A stretch of 64,000 nt of DNA from JACMLD01 sp038207265 (GTDB lineage: Bacteria; Bacteroidota; Bacteroidia; Chitinophagales; Chitinophagaceae): positions 62,001 through 126,000 of the forward strand of contig JBBQZZ010000006.1 of the NCBI GenBank assembly GCA_038207265.1, written 5' to 3'. Numbering within the stretch: the stretch's first letter is position 1; each line of letters opens with the position of its first letter. Positions 18,773 to 27,772 of this stretch are shown piece after piece. Both the position numbers and the translations under genes were made by a program. The notes under the pieces were generated by a model. That model was not told the origin of the DNA. It was given only the letters and a program-made list of their open reading frames with translations, and searched no databases.

Positions 18773-19504
18773 TCAGGGTTTTTTTATGGCATTAATCTTT
18801 TTAAGGTTCCCTCCTTTTAGGGTGACAGCCGAATTATTATCAACATTTAAATTGAATTCACCGATATGCGCATCATTGTCGATGAATTGTGATTCAAGCA
18901 TGGTAAGATTCAATTGCTGAATACGGCCGTACGCTGCTAATTCAATATTTGCTACGCGATCCGCTTTTATTGTAATGCCTTTGAAATAATGATAAGTTGA
19001 ATCCTCCCAGTGATTTTCTTCCGTCTTAAAACTGGATGTATGCTGCAGGTTGAAATAATAGGAACCGGCTTTGGTACTATCTGTGCTTCCCTCCAGACTC
19101 AAATTGGAATTGTCTGCCATGATTTTTATGGATGAAGGAAGGTGAAGTTTGACAAGCTGATAACTCCGCTGTATATCTTTTGACCCATCCGGATGCTGAA
19201 TAACAGAATCGCCATGAATTACCAGGATATTTCCTTCAATAGCATAATGGAGGTAACCATACTTACTTTTTTCAATTTCTACCAGCAACGAATCGGAAGC
19301 CACTATGCTGAAATTGTCCAGTCCAAATACGGCAATGCTGTCAATATTTTTTAGCGCGGGCCTGATAAAACGATCTTCCTCCACTGTTTTCATGGCAACG
19401 TAATTGCCACTTTTATACTTTGCAAACAGGGTTATGTGCAATGCCGTTATCATCAACAAAGGCACAACGAAAATTCCCAATAATATTTTGTTACTTGTTC
19501 TCAT
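18773..19504 (-). CDS. Membrane-anchored beta-helix-like protein (DUF2807-like)
   Basis: A 243-residue protein with one N-terminal hydrophobic helix (residues 8-28) and no other membrane segment. The rest consists of short alternating strands (for example SIVASDSLLVEIE, ILVIHGDSV, LNLTMLESQFIDNDAHIGE), the pattern of right-handed beta-helical GIN/DUF2807 domains often called putative auto-transporter adhesin heads. It is encoded 20 bases after the GntR regulator and 45 bases before the thioredoxin-like gene. Similar proteins commonly travel with GntR-ABC operons in Bacteroidota. Its job is unknown; a sensor or stress-linked envelope role is only a guess. Confidence 0.65.
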   Translation of the reverse strand: MRTSNKILLGIFVVPLLMITALHITLFAKYKSGNYVAMKTVEEDRFIRPALKNIDSIAVFGLDNFSIVASDSLLVEIEKSKYGYLHYAIEGNILVIHGDSVIQHPDGSKDIQRSYQLVKLHLPSSIKIMADNSNLSLEGSTDSTKAGSYYFNLQHTSSFKTEENHWEDSTYHYFKGITIKADRVANIELAAYGRIQQLNLTMLESQFIDNDAHIGEFNLNVDNNSAVTLKGGNLKKINAIKKP

Positions 19505-19524
19505 ATCGTTAACGTATAAATCGT

Positions 19525-19896
19525 TCAGGAGAAATGTTGTTTTTTATATTTGTCGAAACGTGGTTTTAGTTCATCCAGTTCCATGCCCAGCAAATACATG
19601 TTCCGGAAAATATTGGGCAGGTCTTTTTCGCCAAATTCATTTTTGCGGTACTGAAGTGCATTTTTATATGCGCCGGCGGCAACAAAATACCCGATGCCCC
19701 GCTGGTTATAAATTATTTCCTGCTGCTGCAAAAAATCAAAAGTGCGCATCACTGTATTTGGATTCACTTCCAGTTGTATGGCCAGTTCTCTTACAGATGG
19801 AATGCGTTCGTCTGGTTTCATTTCTTTCAGCAATATCTTTTCGCAAACATAATCTGCGATTTGAAGGTATATAGCTTGGGATTCTCTGAATTGCAT
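19525..19896 (-). CDS. GntR family (YtrA-type) transcriptional regulator
   Basis: A 123-residue repressor with an N-terminal winged helix-turn-helix (residues 8-75: IYLQIADYVCEKIL, RIPSVRELAIQLEVNPNTV) and only a short C-terminal helical tail of about 45 residues. That small size is the mark of the YtrA subfamily, which regulates adjacent ABC transporter operons and is usually autoregulated. Here it is the third gene of its operon, after the ATPase and permease and 18 bases from the permease stop. The 26-bp palindrome at 21663-21688 is the obvious operator candidate. The effector is unknown; YtrA-type regulators often respond to envelope stress or antibiotics. Confidence 0.93.
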   Translation of the reverse strand: MQFRESQAIYLQIADYVCEKILLKEMKPDERIPSVRELAIQLEVNPNTVMRTFDFLQQQEIIYNQRGIGYFVAAGAYKNALQYRKNEFGEKDLPNIFRNMYLLGMELDELKPRFDKYKKQHFS

Positions 19897-19914
19897 AATA
19901 ATGATTTTAAAACC

Positions 19915-20808
19915 TTAGATTTCTTTCTCTTTCAAACGGAAATAAGTAGCTATCCAGAATGCCGGGGCAAATGCGAACTTCAAAAGGAATAACAATACAT
20001 CTCCAATCCAATGCGGCAAGCTCACCAATTTATCCGTTTCAGGATCACTATAGATAGAAATACCGGTAGTAACACCGTTAACCGTTACCCCGCTTTTAAA
20101 TGTATACACTTTATAATCTGTGATACCATTGTAGTAGCTACCCGGGGGTAAGATGGGCGCAATTACTTTAACGAGGAGAAAAGTAATCAGCAATCCTGCC
20201 AACAATGAACCAATGATGGTTTTTATAAGGCTGAACCTGGAAAAATAAATAGAACCAAATATAAAAACCGACTGCAGTACAAAAAACAACAGCAGCAGGT
20301 ATAATAAGGCATTGGGTTCATCAGGCCTTCCTTTGAGATAAAAAACATTCATCAACTTAGCGGGAGCAAATAAACTACCTGTTGCATGACCTTTTAACCA
20401 TTGACTGTATGCTATTGCATTACCTGCTTTCACCATTATAAAGTCGAGTACATAAAATATAGTTGTGTAGATCGTAAAGAATAAAACAACCGCGTAAAAT
20501 AATGCAGAAAGCAATTTTTCAAAATGAGATGCAGGAACCACCAGGTAATTGAAACCACGTGTTTTTGAACCCAAATCTGTAAATAATATACTGCCGTATA
20601 AACAACCTGCCAAAAAAAGCCCGGTATAATATGTGCTTACCTGCATTTCATCAACGATAACATGTTTATCAGACAGGATCACGATGATAAACCATAACAG
20701 CAACAAGCCAGCTATTGCAATTAATGACAGCGTGTATTTTTTTCGGTTACCCGACCATTGCTTTCCTACCAGCAACCACCACCGGTTAAAATCGAATACT
20801 TGATTCAT
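19915..20808 (-). CDS. ABC transporter permease
   Basis: A 297-residue membrane protein with about six hydrophobic helices (roughly residues 25-50, 63-80, 100-125, 165-190, 195-215 and 270-290). It has no strong family motif but its place between an ATPase (9 bases upstream) and a GntR/YtrA regulator (18 bases downstream) identifies it as the ABC-2-like membrane subunit of the transporter. The loop between helices 5 and 6 (about residues 215-255) is polar and predicted extracytoplasmic. It probably forms an exporter or a defence/signalling pump with the ATPase. Confidence 0.8.
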   Translation of the reverse strand: MNQVFDFNRWWLLVGKQWSGNRKKYTLSLIAIAGLLLLWFIIVILSDKHVIVDEMQVSTYYTGLFLAGCLYGSILFTDLGSKTRGFNYLVVPASHFEKLLSALFYAVVLFFTIYTTIFYVLDFIMVKAGNAIAYSQWLKGHATGSLFAPAKLMNVFYLKGRPDEPNALLYLLLLFFVLQSVFIFGSIYFSRFSLIKTIIGSLLAGLLITFLLVKVIAPILPPGSYYNGITDYKVYTFKSGVTVNGVTTGISIYSDPETDKLVSLPHWIGDVLLFLLKFAFAPAFWIATYFRLKEKEI

Positions 20809-20817
20809 AGTGTTAGT

Positions 20818-21651
20818 TTAAGCGTTAAATACAGATTGAATGGACGCACCATTTAAAATAATGGCTTTGTACAATAATTCGAGATCGAGTTTACTATCTT
20901 CCCCTTCGGTATTAGCGGTAACAATGCTACTTCCTCTTAACGACGATTCACTATATAATGATTGTTTAACTTCTTCGGGATCAAATGAGATACGGAACGA
21001 AAGTTTCCTGCTAATGACCTCCGTTGTCTGATCAAAAAGAATTTTACCCTCATCAATGATTGTAATACGATCAATCAAGTTTTCGAGATCTTTTACCTGG
21101 TGGGTGCTGATAACAACACATTTGTTTTCGTCCAATACGCCAGCCATTACTTTCCGGAACTGGCTTTTACTCATGATGTCGAGTCCATTGGTTGGTTCGT
21201 CCATCAATAACATGGATGCATTGCTGGCAAGGCCAAAACTGATCAACACTTTTTTCTTTTGACCATAACTCATATTTTGCAAGGTGCTGTCCAGGGGAAT
21301 ATCAAACTCTTTGATGTATTTTTCAAATTGCGCTTTATTGAATTTTGGATAGAAAGGCGCATGATGACGGATTAAATCCAGCAATGGAATATCGGGCAGG
21401 TAAAATTCTTCGGGTACCATGAAAATCTCCTGTAAAAAGGCGGGCTGTCTTTTACCAGGTGTAAAACCAAGCACTTCAATTTTTCCTTTGCCAGGAAAAA
21501 GCAGGCCGGCAATATTTCTCAACAGGGTTGACTTACCCGTGCCATTCTTACCCAGCAGTCCGTAAATATGACCAGGTTGTAATTGCAGGCTCAACCCTGT
21601 GAATACCGGCTTTTTACGGTAAGCAAAATGAAGGTTTTGAATATTTATCAT
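20818..21651 (-). CDS. ABC transporter ATP-binding protein
   Basis: A 277-residue ATPase subunit. Walker A is GLLGKNGTGKST (about residues 32-43), the Q-loop follows, the signature is a slightly divergent MSYGQKKKV, Walker B is SMLLMDEPTNGLD and the switch His is in VVISTHQVKD. The C-terminal 60 residues are a typical extra domain of ABC-2 exporters. It is the first gene of the operon and its start codon lies 11 bases downstream of the 26-bp palindrome. Energy-coupling partner of the permease encoded next. Confidence 0.95.
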   Translation of the reverse strand: MINIQNLHFAYRKKPVFTGLSLQLQPGHIYGLLGKNGTGKSTLLRNIAGLLFPGKGKIEVLGFTPGKRQPAFLQEIFMVPEEFYLPDIPLLDLIRHHAPFYPKFNKAQFEKYIKEFDIPLDSTLQNMSYGQKKKVLISFGLASNASMLLMDEPTNGLDIMSKSQFRKVMAGVLDENKCVVISTHQVKDLENLIDRITIIDEGKILFDQTTEVISRKLSFRISFDPEEVKQSLYSESSLRGSSIVTANTEGEDSKLDLELLYKAIILNGASIQSVFNA

Positions 21652-21662
21652 CTTGAGTGATT

Positions 21663-21688
21663 TAGTGTACTAATTAATTAGTACACTA
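21663..21688. promoter_or_regulatory. 26-bp perfect palindrome, predicted GntR/YtrA operator
   Basis: The half-site TAGTGTACTAATT is followed directly by its exact reverse complement, giving a gapless 26-bp perfect palindrome. It sits between the predicted -7 box (21689-21696) and the ABC ATPase start codon (21651), over the expected transcription start. A bound repressor dimer would block initiation. The outer AGTGTAC/GTACACT resembles what is known of YtrA-type operators (recalled, not computed). The regulator is encoded third in the operon, so this would be negative autoregulation. Confidence 0.85.
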
Positions 21689-21718
21689 CAAAAATAGGAA
21701 ACTCTTTTACATTTCAAA
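21689..21718 (-). promoter_or_regulatory. Predicted Bacteroidota promoter of the ABC/GntR operon
   Basis: On the minus strand, TTTG (21718-21715) is followed after 18 bases by TATTTTTG (21696-21689), matching the Bacteroidota -33/-7 consensus TTTG...TAnnTTTG. The -7 box touches the 26-bp palindrome with no gap, so start-site and operator overlap. Confidence 0.7.
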
Positions 21719-21777
21719 ATTTATTTACTAAATAAATTTTTATCTCCCTGTAAAATTTTGTAGAAAGGACTGGCAGT

Positions 21778-22350
21778 CTATTCAATGATGATGTCAAACT
21801 GATTCAGCAAACCAGTTAATCCAGCCCTTGAGAACATGGCCTTTTTAATCTTATTGATGGCAGGATCGAAAGAATAATTATACGCTTTTCTAAAGTCAGC
21901 TTTTTCCAGTATTGTATTTTCAAAGCTGCTTCCTGCAAGATCGCAATGATTAAAAACAGCGCCGGTCAGGTCTGCTGCAGCAAAGTCCGTATCATGAATT
22001 TTACAACCTGTAAAAATTGTCTTTTTGAGTTTGACTTTAAAAAATGAAATCAAATTCATTACACAATTATCGAAAACCACTTCAAATAAAAAAGGATCGC
22101 ATAAATCAAACCTTAACCCAACCAGTTTACAATCTTTAAACGCAGCATTTTTAAAAGCGGTTTTTTCAATATGGCAAAGTGAAAGATTACATACCTGGAA
22201 TTTACAGTTCAAAAAATGTATGCCGGAAATATCTGCATTAATAAAATTGCATTGCAGGAACTGGCAATCTTCGTAATTACCTTTTGCAATGCCGTTTTCT
22301 GCAAAATCTGTTTTTTCAAAAATTTGATTTTCGAAATATTGTTTCTCCAT
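21778..22350 (-). CDS. Pentapeptide repeat protein, Qnr-like
   Basis: A 190-residue protein made of pentapeptide repeats (A(D/N)LXX type) from about residue 20 to 160, for example CQFLQCNFINADI, CKLVGLRFDLCD, AADLTGAVFNHCDLAGSSF. It ends with NYSFDPAINKIKKAMFS...GLLNQFDIIIE, a tail like those of Qnr/McbG-type proteins, including a non-repeat insertion around LCDPFLFEVVF. Such right-handed quadrilateral helices mimic DNA; Qnr proteins protect DNA gyrase from quinolones. Qnr proteins are about 218 residues, so this one is shorter. Chromosomal copies in environmental bacteria need not give resistance. It is a single gene 80 bases upstream of the GH97 stop. Confidence 0.82.
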   Translation of the reverse strand: MEKQYFENQIFEKTDFAENGIAKGNYEDCQFLQCNFINADISGIHFLNCKFQVCNLSLCHIEKTAFKNAAFKDCKLVGLRFDLCDPFLFEVVFDNCVMNLISFFKVKLKKTIFTGCKIHDTDFAAADLTGAVFNHCDLAGSSFENTILEKADFRKAYNYSFDPAINKIKKAMFSRAGLTGLLNQFDIIIE

Positions 22351-22429
22351 TGTTATCTCACAATTTTTATTGATGCCGATTCGATATTCGGCTTTTATAA
22401 AAGCTATGCTGACACCCGGAAACTTTGTG

Positions 22430-24406
22430 CTAATCTTTTCGCAAATGCATTACAGCTCCACCGCTGCCTGTCAATTTTAACTCAACGATATCTTTAGCAG
22501 AAACTTTTTTTATTTCTTTTAGTAAATGGTTGGGATGGCTGTCTGAATCCGGGCTATCATGAAAAAATTCCGCAGTGTATTGGCCCCCGCTTAAAAAAGT
22601 CATAGGCAATTGAATGGTTCTTGCTTCATGATTTGTGATGGCACCTATATACCAGTCATTCCCTTTTCGGCTGGCAATACAGATAAAAGCACCAGTTTTG
22701 GCATCCAGTACTTTTGTTTGATCCCAGACGGTTGGCACTTCTTTTATAAATTCAAAACCTTCCTGACCATTGTAAGCATCCGGATAGTCAGCTACCATTC
22801 CAAGATAACTTTCCAATACTACATACATGGCCATCATGTGACAACGGGTACTTAATACCAATGGTCTCGTAAATTGTACTTTAAATGCTGACGGAGTAAC
22901 TGCTCTGAACCCACCAAGATGATAGTCCGTTGGCCCGGCCAGCATTCTTGTAAATGGCATGTTGATATCATGATCAGCATTCAAACCCCCTTCTGTCCAT
23001 TTATCGGCTTCATAATTTAATGTACCTTCTCTTGTAAATTCATTGGGGTATGTTCTGCTGAGGCCTGTAGGTTTATACGCTCCATGAAACTGAACATGTA
23101 AATGATGTTCCGCTGCTTTTTGTAACATGAGCGTTTGCATGTTTACCATTTCCTGGTCGTCTCTGTCCATAAAATCAATCATCAATCCCTTTACACCCCA
23201 TTTCTCCAATGCGCTGAAAGCACTGTCAAGCCGGGGTTGCGGAAACAGTGCTGCCCAATGAACCCAGACACGAATATCAACTCCTTTTGTATTGGCGTAA
23301 TCACAGATTTGTTTCATGTCAAGACTACGCACTGGCCTGGTAACATCAACACCTGGTCCGGGTTCAAAACCAATTCCATCGTTGGTATACCATTCCTTAT
23401 TACCATATTCAATAACGGAATGATATTGAATTCCATTTTTTGAGCAGAAGTCAATATAGTATTTGTTGAAATCAAAATTATTTCCCGGTGCAAAAGTTGT
23501 GTCGGGACTGATGTTCCCGTTCCACCAGGTCCAGGTTGTCTTACCGGGCTTAATCCAGCTGACATCTTTTAATTTACAGGGTTCATTTAAAGTAGTTATC
23601 ATATTACTTTCTATCAATGCACCCACACGGTCACTGACCAGCATTACACGCCAGGGACTCTGATGCGGCAATACTGCTTTTACTTTTATTGCAGCCTGGT
23701 GTGGCAATGGCGAAAGTTTGCTGGTTAATATGCCATCATGAACGGATAAATACATTCCCGCGTAATCAAGCAATGCCGCTTCCGTGATACCCATAAAAAT
23801 ACCGTTTGGAAATTCAATCAGTGCAGGCATGTCCATTAAAGTATCTGGTTTGATTTTATTCAAAGGCAACCGACTGTAAAAACCTTCATGTGAACTTGTG
23901 TAATTGGGCAGGAATAATGAATGAATCATTGGATTATCCAGCAGATTAAAACTTGTGTTTTCATCAAGAATTGCCAGGTTGCCGACACCCTCCTGCTGAG
24001 GAAATTCATAACGGAATGCAATACCATCGTCAAAAGCCTTTACAACAATTATTAGTTTTTTTATGCCGCTACTGTTTAGTTGCAAAGGAATTCTAACTTC
24101 TTTATAACGGGTAAGCACATGGCTTGTTTTACCAACAATCAAATCATATGATTCAGTCGTATCCCGGAAGATTGGTTTATTTAACCGCAGCCCATTTCCG
24201 CTTAAACGGCTTCCCTCAAAAACTAAATCCAATTCGCTTTTTCCTATCAGCAATCTGTTCTTGAAGATCAATTGATAAAATACATGTCCATTGGTTACTT
24301 CAAATGAAAATTTCAGGTTGCCAGAAGGAGAACTGAGTATAATGTTTTTTTGTGCAGCAAGCTGAAAATGCAACAATAAAATGAAAGATAGTATAGGCTT
24401 ATTCAT
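22430..24406 (-). CDS. GH97 family glycoside hydrolase, probably retaining alpha-galactosidase type
   Basis: A 658-residue exported enzyme (signal peptide MNKPILSFILLLHFQLAAQ; start at 24406 chosen because it begins this peptide). It has the GH97 layout: an N-terminal beta-sandwich (residues 25-270), a catalytic TIM barrel (about 270-560) and a C-terminal beta domain. GLMIDFMDRDDQEMVN carries an Asp on the strand where retaining members place the nucleophile, and RTYPNEFTREG carries the acid Glu. Inverting SusB-like alpha-glucosidases use Glu residues elsewhere, so alpha-galactosidase or a related retaining activity is favoured. It acts in the periplasm on oligosaccharides, with calcium. No SusC/D genes are adjacent. 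Confidence 0.9.
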   Translation of the reverse strand: MNKPILSFILLLHFQLAAQKNIILSSPSGNLKFSFEVTNGHVFYQLIFKNRLLIGKSELDLVFEGSRLSGNGLRLNKPIFRDTTESYDLIVGKTSHVLTRYKEVRIPLQLNSSGIKKLIIVVKAFDDGIAFRYEFPQQEGVGNLAILDENTSFNLLDNPMIHSLFLPNYTSSHEGFYSRLPLNKIKPDTLMDMPALIEFPNGIFMGITEAALLDYAGMYLSVHDGILTSKLSPLPHQAAIKVKAVLPHQSPWRVMLVSDRVGALIESNMITTLNEPCKLKDVSWIKPGKTTWTWWNGNISPDTTFAPGNNFDFNKYYIDFCSKNGIQYHSVIEYGNKEWYTNDGIGFEPGPGVDVTRPVRSLDMKQICDYANTKGVDIRVWVHWAALFPQPRLDSAFSALEKWGVKGLMIDFMDRDDQEMVNMQTLMLQKAAEHHLHVQFHGAYKPTGLSRTYPNEFTREGTLNYEADKWTEGGLNADHDINMPFTRMLAGPTDYHLGGFRAVTPSAFKVQFTRPLVLSTRCHMMAMYVVLESYLGMVADYPDAYNGQEGFEFIKEVPTVWDQTKVLDAKTGAFICIASRKGNDWYIGAITNHEARTIQLPMTFLSGGQYTAEFFHDSPDSDSHPNHLLKEIKKVSAKDIVELKLTGSGGAVMHLRKD

Positions 24407-24724
24407 ATAGCAGGAAGTTGTTGTGAAAAAAGCAAAGTAGCGATAAAAATTAAATATCAGATCAACTATCAGGCCCCCCAGTCCCATCCCTGTTTAAATT
24501 TATTATAAAGGAAAAAATACAATTTGAATCATTCATCTATCGGGATGATTAATTGTATACCTGTTATCTTATTCGTTGATGAAATCAATTCCTTCAGCTT
24601 TTAAAAAGTCTAATTTCAGATATGCTTAACAGCTTGAAAAAAAGCCGGGAAAAATGTTGATCGTTTAAAAAAAGGATTATATTAGAAGTATTACTAATAC
24701 CAACCAGTTTTTAAACCGATTGCC

Positions 24725-25054
24725 ATGTCTTACTCCAAATCCATAAATGCAAATACGATCCAGGAATGGATTGCAGAAAAGTTAGACGCAGACAAAGTCA
24801 GGGAACAATTAATAAATATTGGTTGTGATGAACCTACTATTGCGGCCCATCTTATGGCATTTAAGAAATTGAAATATGCCAAAAGGCAATTCAAAGGTTT
24901 TATCTTTCTTGCATTGGGAGCATTTATTGGATTCATTAGTTGTGTACTGGCCATGATAAATCCAATACCCGGATTATATGCCTGGATATTATATGGCCTC
25001 ACCTCAATTGCAATGTTTATTTTATTCATGGGGCTGTACTATGTTTTCGAATAA
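24725..25054 (+). CDS. Small two-helix membrane protein, unknown function
   Basis: A 109-residue protein. Residues 1-55 are soluble and helical (EWIAEKLDADKVREQLINIG, IAAHLMAFKKLKYAKRQ), and residues 58-105 contain two hydrophobic helices separated by a short turn (NPIPGLY). No family name comes to mind. The amphipathic N-terminal half ending in KKLKYAKRQFKG suggests that it lies on the cytoplasmic side. It is a single gene in a 650-base space between GH97 and the first T9SS gene and shares a bidirectional terminator with the latter. The 237 bases before it show nothing I can name. Confidence 0.7.
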   Translation: MSYSKSINANTIQEWIAEKLDADKVREQLINIGCDEPTIAAHLMAFKKLKYAKRQFKGFIFLALGAFIGFISCVLAMINPIPGLYAWILYGLTSIAMFILFMGLYYVFE

Positions 25055-25081
25055 TAGTTGCCTTTGTTCTTTATAATAAAT

Positions 25082-25105
25082 AAGGCTATCAAATCTGATA
25101 GCCTT
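25082..25105. terminator. Bidirectional terminator between convergent genes
   Basis: A 10-bp perfect stem (AAGGCTATCA / TGATAGCCTT) with loop AATC stands between the stop codons of the plus-strand two-helix protein and the minus-strand T9SS protein. T-rich sequence flanks it on both strands (TATCAATTATT one way, ATTTATTATAAAG the other). Confidence 0.8.
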
Positions 25106-25133
25106 ATCAATTATTAAACAATTGGTTTTGATC

Positions 25134-27542
25134 TTATTGAATCGTCATTTTCCTGATGGCATCTCCATCTTTAGTTTTCAGTTTGTAGTAATACATACCA
25201 GCGCTCAATCCCTTTTTATTCACTATCACCTGGTAAGAACCCGCCGCTTTTACTTCATCAGTTAAAATTCTGACAACTCTGCCCATTTGATCAAAGAGGT
25301 ATAACTGAACCCTTTCTGTGTTTGGCAGGTAATAAAGGATGGTGCTGCTGCCATTAAAAGGATTGGGATAATTCTGGCGCAACTCCAGTAATAAAAGGTT
25401 GCCAATGACAACAGGTATGCCTTGTGTCAGTTTATAATTTCCAACTAAATCAATTTGTTTGATGCGATAGTAGTATTTGCCGGCAACCAGGTTTTTGTCA
25501 AAGTATTCATAGCTCGCGCCTGCCTGGCCTGTACCGGTACTGTTTACAAATGCAATGGTTTCCCAATGTAAACTGTCGTTAGCACTTCTTTGTATCTCAA
25601 AACCTTTGCTATTGATTTCCCATGAGGTGGTCCAGTTCAATTTGGCATTGTTACCAATTTTTGTGGCTGTAAAAATGCTGAAGCCGGGTATGGGCCCTTG
25701 TGTCGACGCACTGCAGGTGATTCCAAAATCTTTCAGCATTGGAGTGTAAGCAGCGTTATCTGTACTGAATTCAACCTTATATTGAATATAGCGTGATGTT
25801 CCGCCTATCACGGCACCGGAATTGTTGATTGTTTTAAATGAAGTCCAGTTAGCATCGGGTACTGCTGTATTGCCCTGGCGTTGGGAAAATATTAATCCTG
25901 TTCCGGCAGGTATATCAACGGTCCAGGTTGCAATACCCCAATCTTTTAATACACCTGCATCAAACACGCGTGATGTAAATGTTCCCGGAGTGGTAACGTA
26001 TGGCGACATGTGAATCCAATCTATCGCTAGCGAAAATTCATCATTCACATAATCGCTGATTGCTGGTCGCATAGGCACAGTGATTGCCACAGTACTGGTA
26101 TGCACCAAATTACCATCAATAAAATAATTAAGATTGCCGGTGGTGGTCCATTCAATTCTATAGACGTGGAGACTTCCGATATAATCTCCGGGAATAACAA
26201 TATCTGAAGTTGCCGTACCATCATAGGTACGCGCAGTTAATTGCGGAAATCCTGTTCCGGTACTAAACATGGCCCATGCGTCCTGCCCATTATATATGCC
26301 ACCGGGGCCTGCCGCATCTGTTCCGGCGCCAAAACCTATGTGTTGAGCCTTGGTCATTGCAAATGTTGCTGCAAATTCTATTGTTGAACCAGGTCCAAAC
26401 ACGTTTGCTTCTGGTTCTGTATTATATCTTGCGCCGTTGACCATTAGTTTATCGGCAGTTACAGTTGAAGTGCCACCGCTTGCCCATTCAAAACTTGCCC
26501 AATTAGTAACAGGTGGCAGGCTGGAAAATTCTGTGCTTAAACTTCCTGGTTTCAATATAATTTCTCCATCCTGTGAATTAGAAATATATAAACCGGAACT
26601 GCTATTACCAGCGTTGAAGTCTGCAGCAACACGATCTTGCACACAGGTAGGGGCCGGAGTAGTAAAGTTCAAGGTTGAAGGAGGATTTGGATAAGTTGAA
26701 CTATTATTACTTTGATCACTTGATACAACACGGAAATAATAAATGGTTTGAGGTATAAGACCACTTAAAGTCATCTTGTGATTGATAACATATCCCGGGT
26801 TGTCGTTATGTACCACCACAGTAGATACATCGGCATTATAATAATAATCAACTTTTGAATCTGCCAGTTCATTGGTTTCCCAGGTAATGGTATAGCTTCC
26901 ATTAATATTAGGAGAAGCATTAATATTAGAAATTACCGGCGGCATAATATCGGGGTTATTGGTTTCGGTGAATAATACGTCTGCCCAATAGTTGGTAGCC
27001 TGGAATGTATTTACCGGAAGTGTAGATACGGGCGAATATATATAAACACCATTACCGCCATTTTCTCCATCGGCCAATGCGCGAAGCGGGGAATTTGTCA
27101 ATGCAGTGGCAAAAAAAGAATTAGAGCTAGCGTATTGTCCTGTACTGCTGAAATAAGATACTATATAAGTAGTGTCTGCAGTAATTGCTACAGGGCTGCC
27201 AAGTAATACTTGTTGCCATCCTGAACTGGTTTCATTTACAAAAGTTGCTTCGGCAAGTTTGGTACCAGTACTGCTCCACAAGTGTCCAACATGAGTGCCG
27301 GTATTACCTGCACCTTTATAAAAACGGAAACCCGTAATAAAACCATTCAATGAGGATTGAAATTTCATACCCACTTCCAATGGCTGTCCGTCATTGTTAA
27401 GTGGAACTGCTGCAGCATCGGTTGGCTTAAATACGGTGCAGGGACAGTTTGTCTGTGCAATTACAGAAGTTGTTCCAGCAATTATAAATGCGGTAACAAT
27501 CATTCGCTTTAGTGCACCAGAATATTCTTTAGTTGATGACAT
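25134..27542 (-). CDS. T9SS cargo protein with DUF4082, fibronectin III and lectin-like domains
   Basis: About 802 residues. The start at 27542 (MSSTKEYSGALKR) gives a clean signal peptide ending SVIAQ; the frame stays open upstream to a GTG at 27707, which would add a further hydrophobic stretch. In order: a DUF4082 domain (about 25-190, GFRFYKGAGNTGTHVG), a fibronectin type III domain (about 205-300), a concanavalin/LamG-like beta-sandwich (about 305-510), more beta domains, and a C-terminal T9SS sorting domain (QNYPNPFNGSSTI ... GLSAGMYYYKLK ... MTIQ). The protein should be secreted through the outer membrane by the Por system and stay on the surface or be released. The lectin-like region suggests glycan binding. 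It shares DUF4082 and the sorting domain with the next two upstream genes. Confidence 0.85.
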   Translation of the reverse strand: MSSTKEYSGALKRMIVTAFIIAGTTSVIAQTNCPCTVFKPTDAAAVPLNNDGQPLEVGMKFQSSLNGFITGFRFYKGAGNTGTHVGHLWSSTGTKLAEATFVNETSSGWQQVLLGSPVAITADTTYIVSYFSSTGQYASSNSFFATALTNSPLRALADGENGGNGVYIYSPVSTLPVNTFQATNYWADVLFTETNNPDIMPPVISNINASPNINGSYTITWETNELADSKVDYYYNADVSTVVVHNDNPGYVINHKMTLSGLIPQTIYYFRVVSSDQSNNSSTYPNPPSTLNFTTPAPTCVQDRVAADFNAGNSSSGLYISNSQDGEIILKPGSLSTEFSSLPPVTNWASFEWASGGTSTVTADKLMVNGARYNTEPEANVFGPGSTIEFAATFAMTKAQHIGFGAGTDAAGPGGIYNGQDAWAMFSTGTGFPQLTARTYDGTATSDIVIPGDYIGSLHVYRIEWTTTGNLNYFIDGNLVHTSTVAITVPMRPAISDYVNDEFSLAIDWIHMSPYVTTPGTFTSRVFDAGVLKDWGIATWTVDIPAGTGLIFSQRQGNTAVPDANWTSFKTINNSGAVIGGTSRYIQYKVEFSTDNAAYTPMLKDFGITCSASTQGPIPGFSIFTATKIGNNAKLNWTTSWEINSKGFEIQRSANDSLHWETIAFVNSTGTGQAGASYEYFDKNLVAGKYYYRIKQIDLVGNYKLTQGIPVVIGNLLLLELRQNYPNPFNGSSTILYYLPNTERVQLYLFDQMGRVVRILTDEVKAAGSYQVIVNKKGLSAGMYYYKLKTKDGDAIRKMTIQ

Positions 27543-27690
27543 GAAAGAAAAGAGAAGAACCCCTCGTTCGGGAAATAAAAAGCGCCGCGATATCACGGTA
27601 AAAAACAAAAGCAAACATAAAAGGCACACAACTGCAGGTACGATAGATTGAATACCATCTATCCAAGGATAAAAAGGTAGCATTTGATAA

Positions 27691-27743
27691 CATTTGAGGT
27701 TAAGCACTAAAAAACTGAAGCTTAGCAGAGGACTTGGATACGG
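27691..27743 (-). promoter_or_regulatory. Conserved leader element, copy A
   Basis: On the minus strand this reads CCGTATCCAAGTCCTCTGC, then TAAGCTTCAG, a T-rich stretch and TGCTTAACCTCAAATG. Copy B upstream of the next T9SS gene matches closely at both ends. TAAGC and GCTTA can pair to close a hairpin. It starts about 30 bases after a predicted promoter, so it would be in the mRNA leader, roughly 150-200 bases before the chosen start codon. No known riboswitch consensus fits. The rest of the gap (27804-28001) shows nothing I can name. Confidence 0.6.
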
Positions 27744-27772
27744 AATGCATCAGAGAATATCGAGGATAGAAT

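Noticed and set aside
21778..22350. Pentapeptide protein as an acquired quinolone-resistance gene
   Set aside because: It is shorter than Qnr proteins, chromosomal, and has no mobile element or unusual composition around it; only the fold is supported.
22376..22393. GCCGA...TCGGC hairpin after the GH97 gene as a terminator
   Set aside because: The stem is five base pairs and no T run follows, so evidence is weak.
27543..27707. Upstream in-frame extension (GTG at 27707) of the first T9SS gene
   Set aside because: The start at 27542 gives a standard signal peptide; the extension would begin inside the conserved leader element and add a second hydrophobic segment. It remains a possible alternative.
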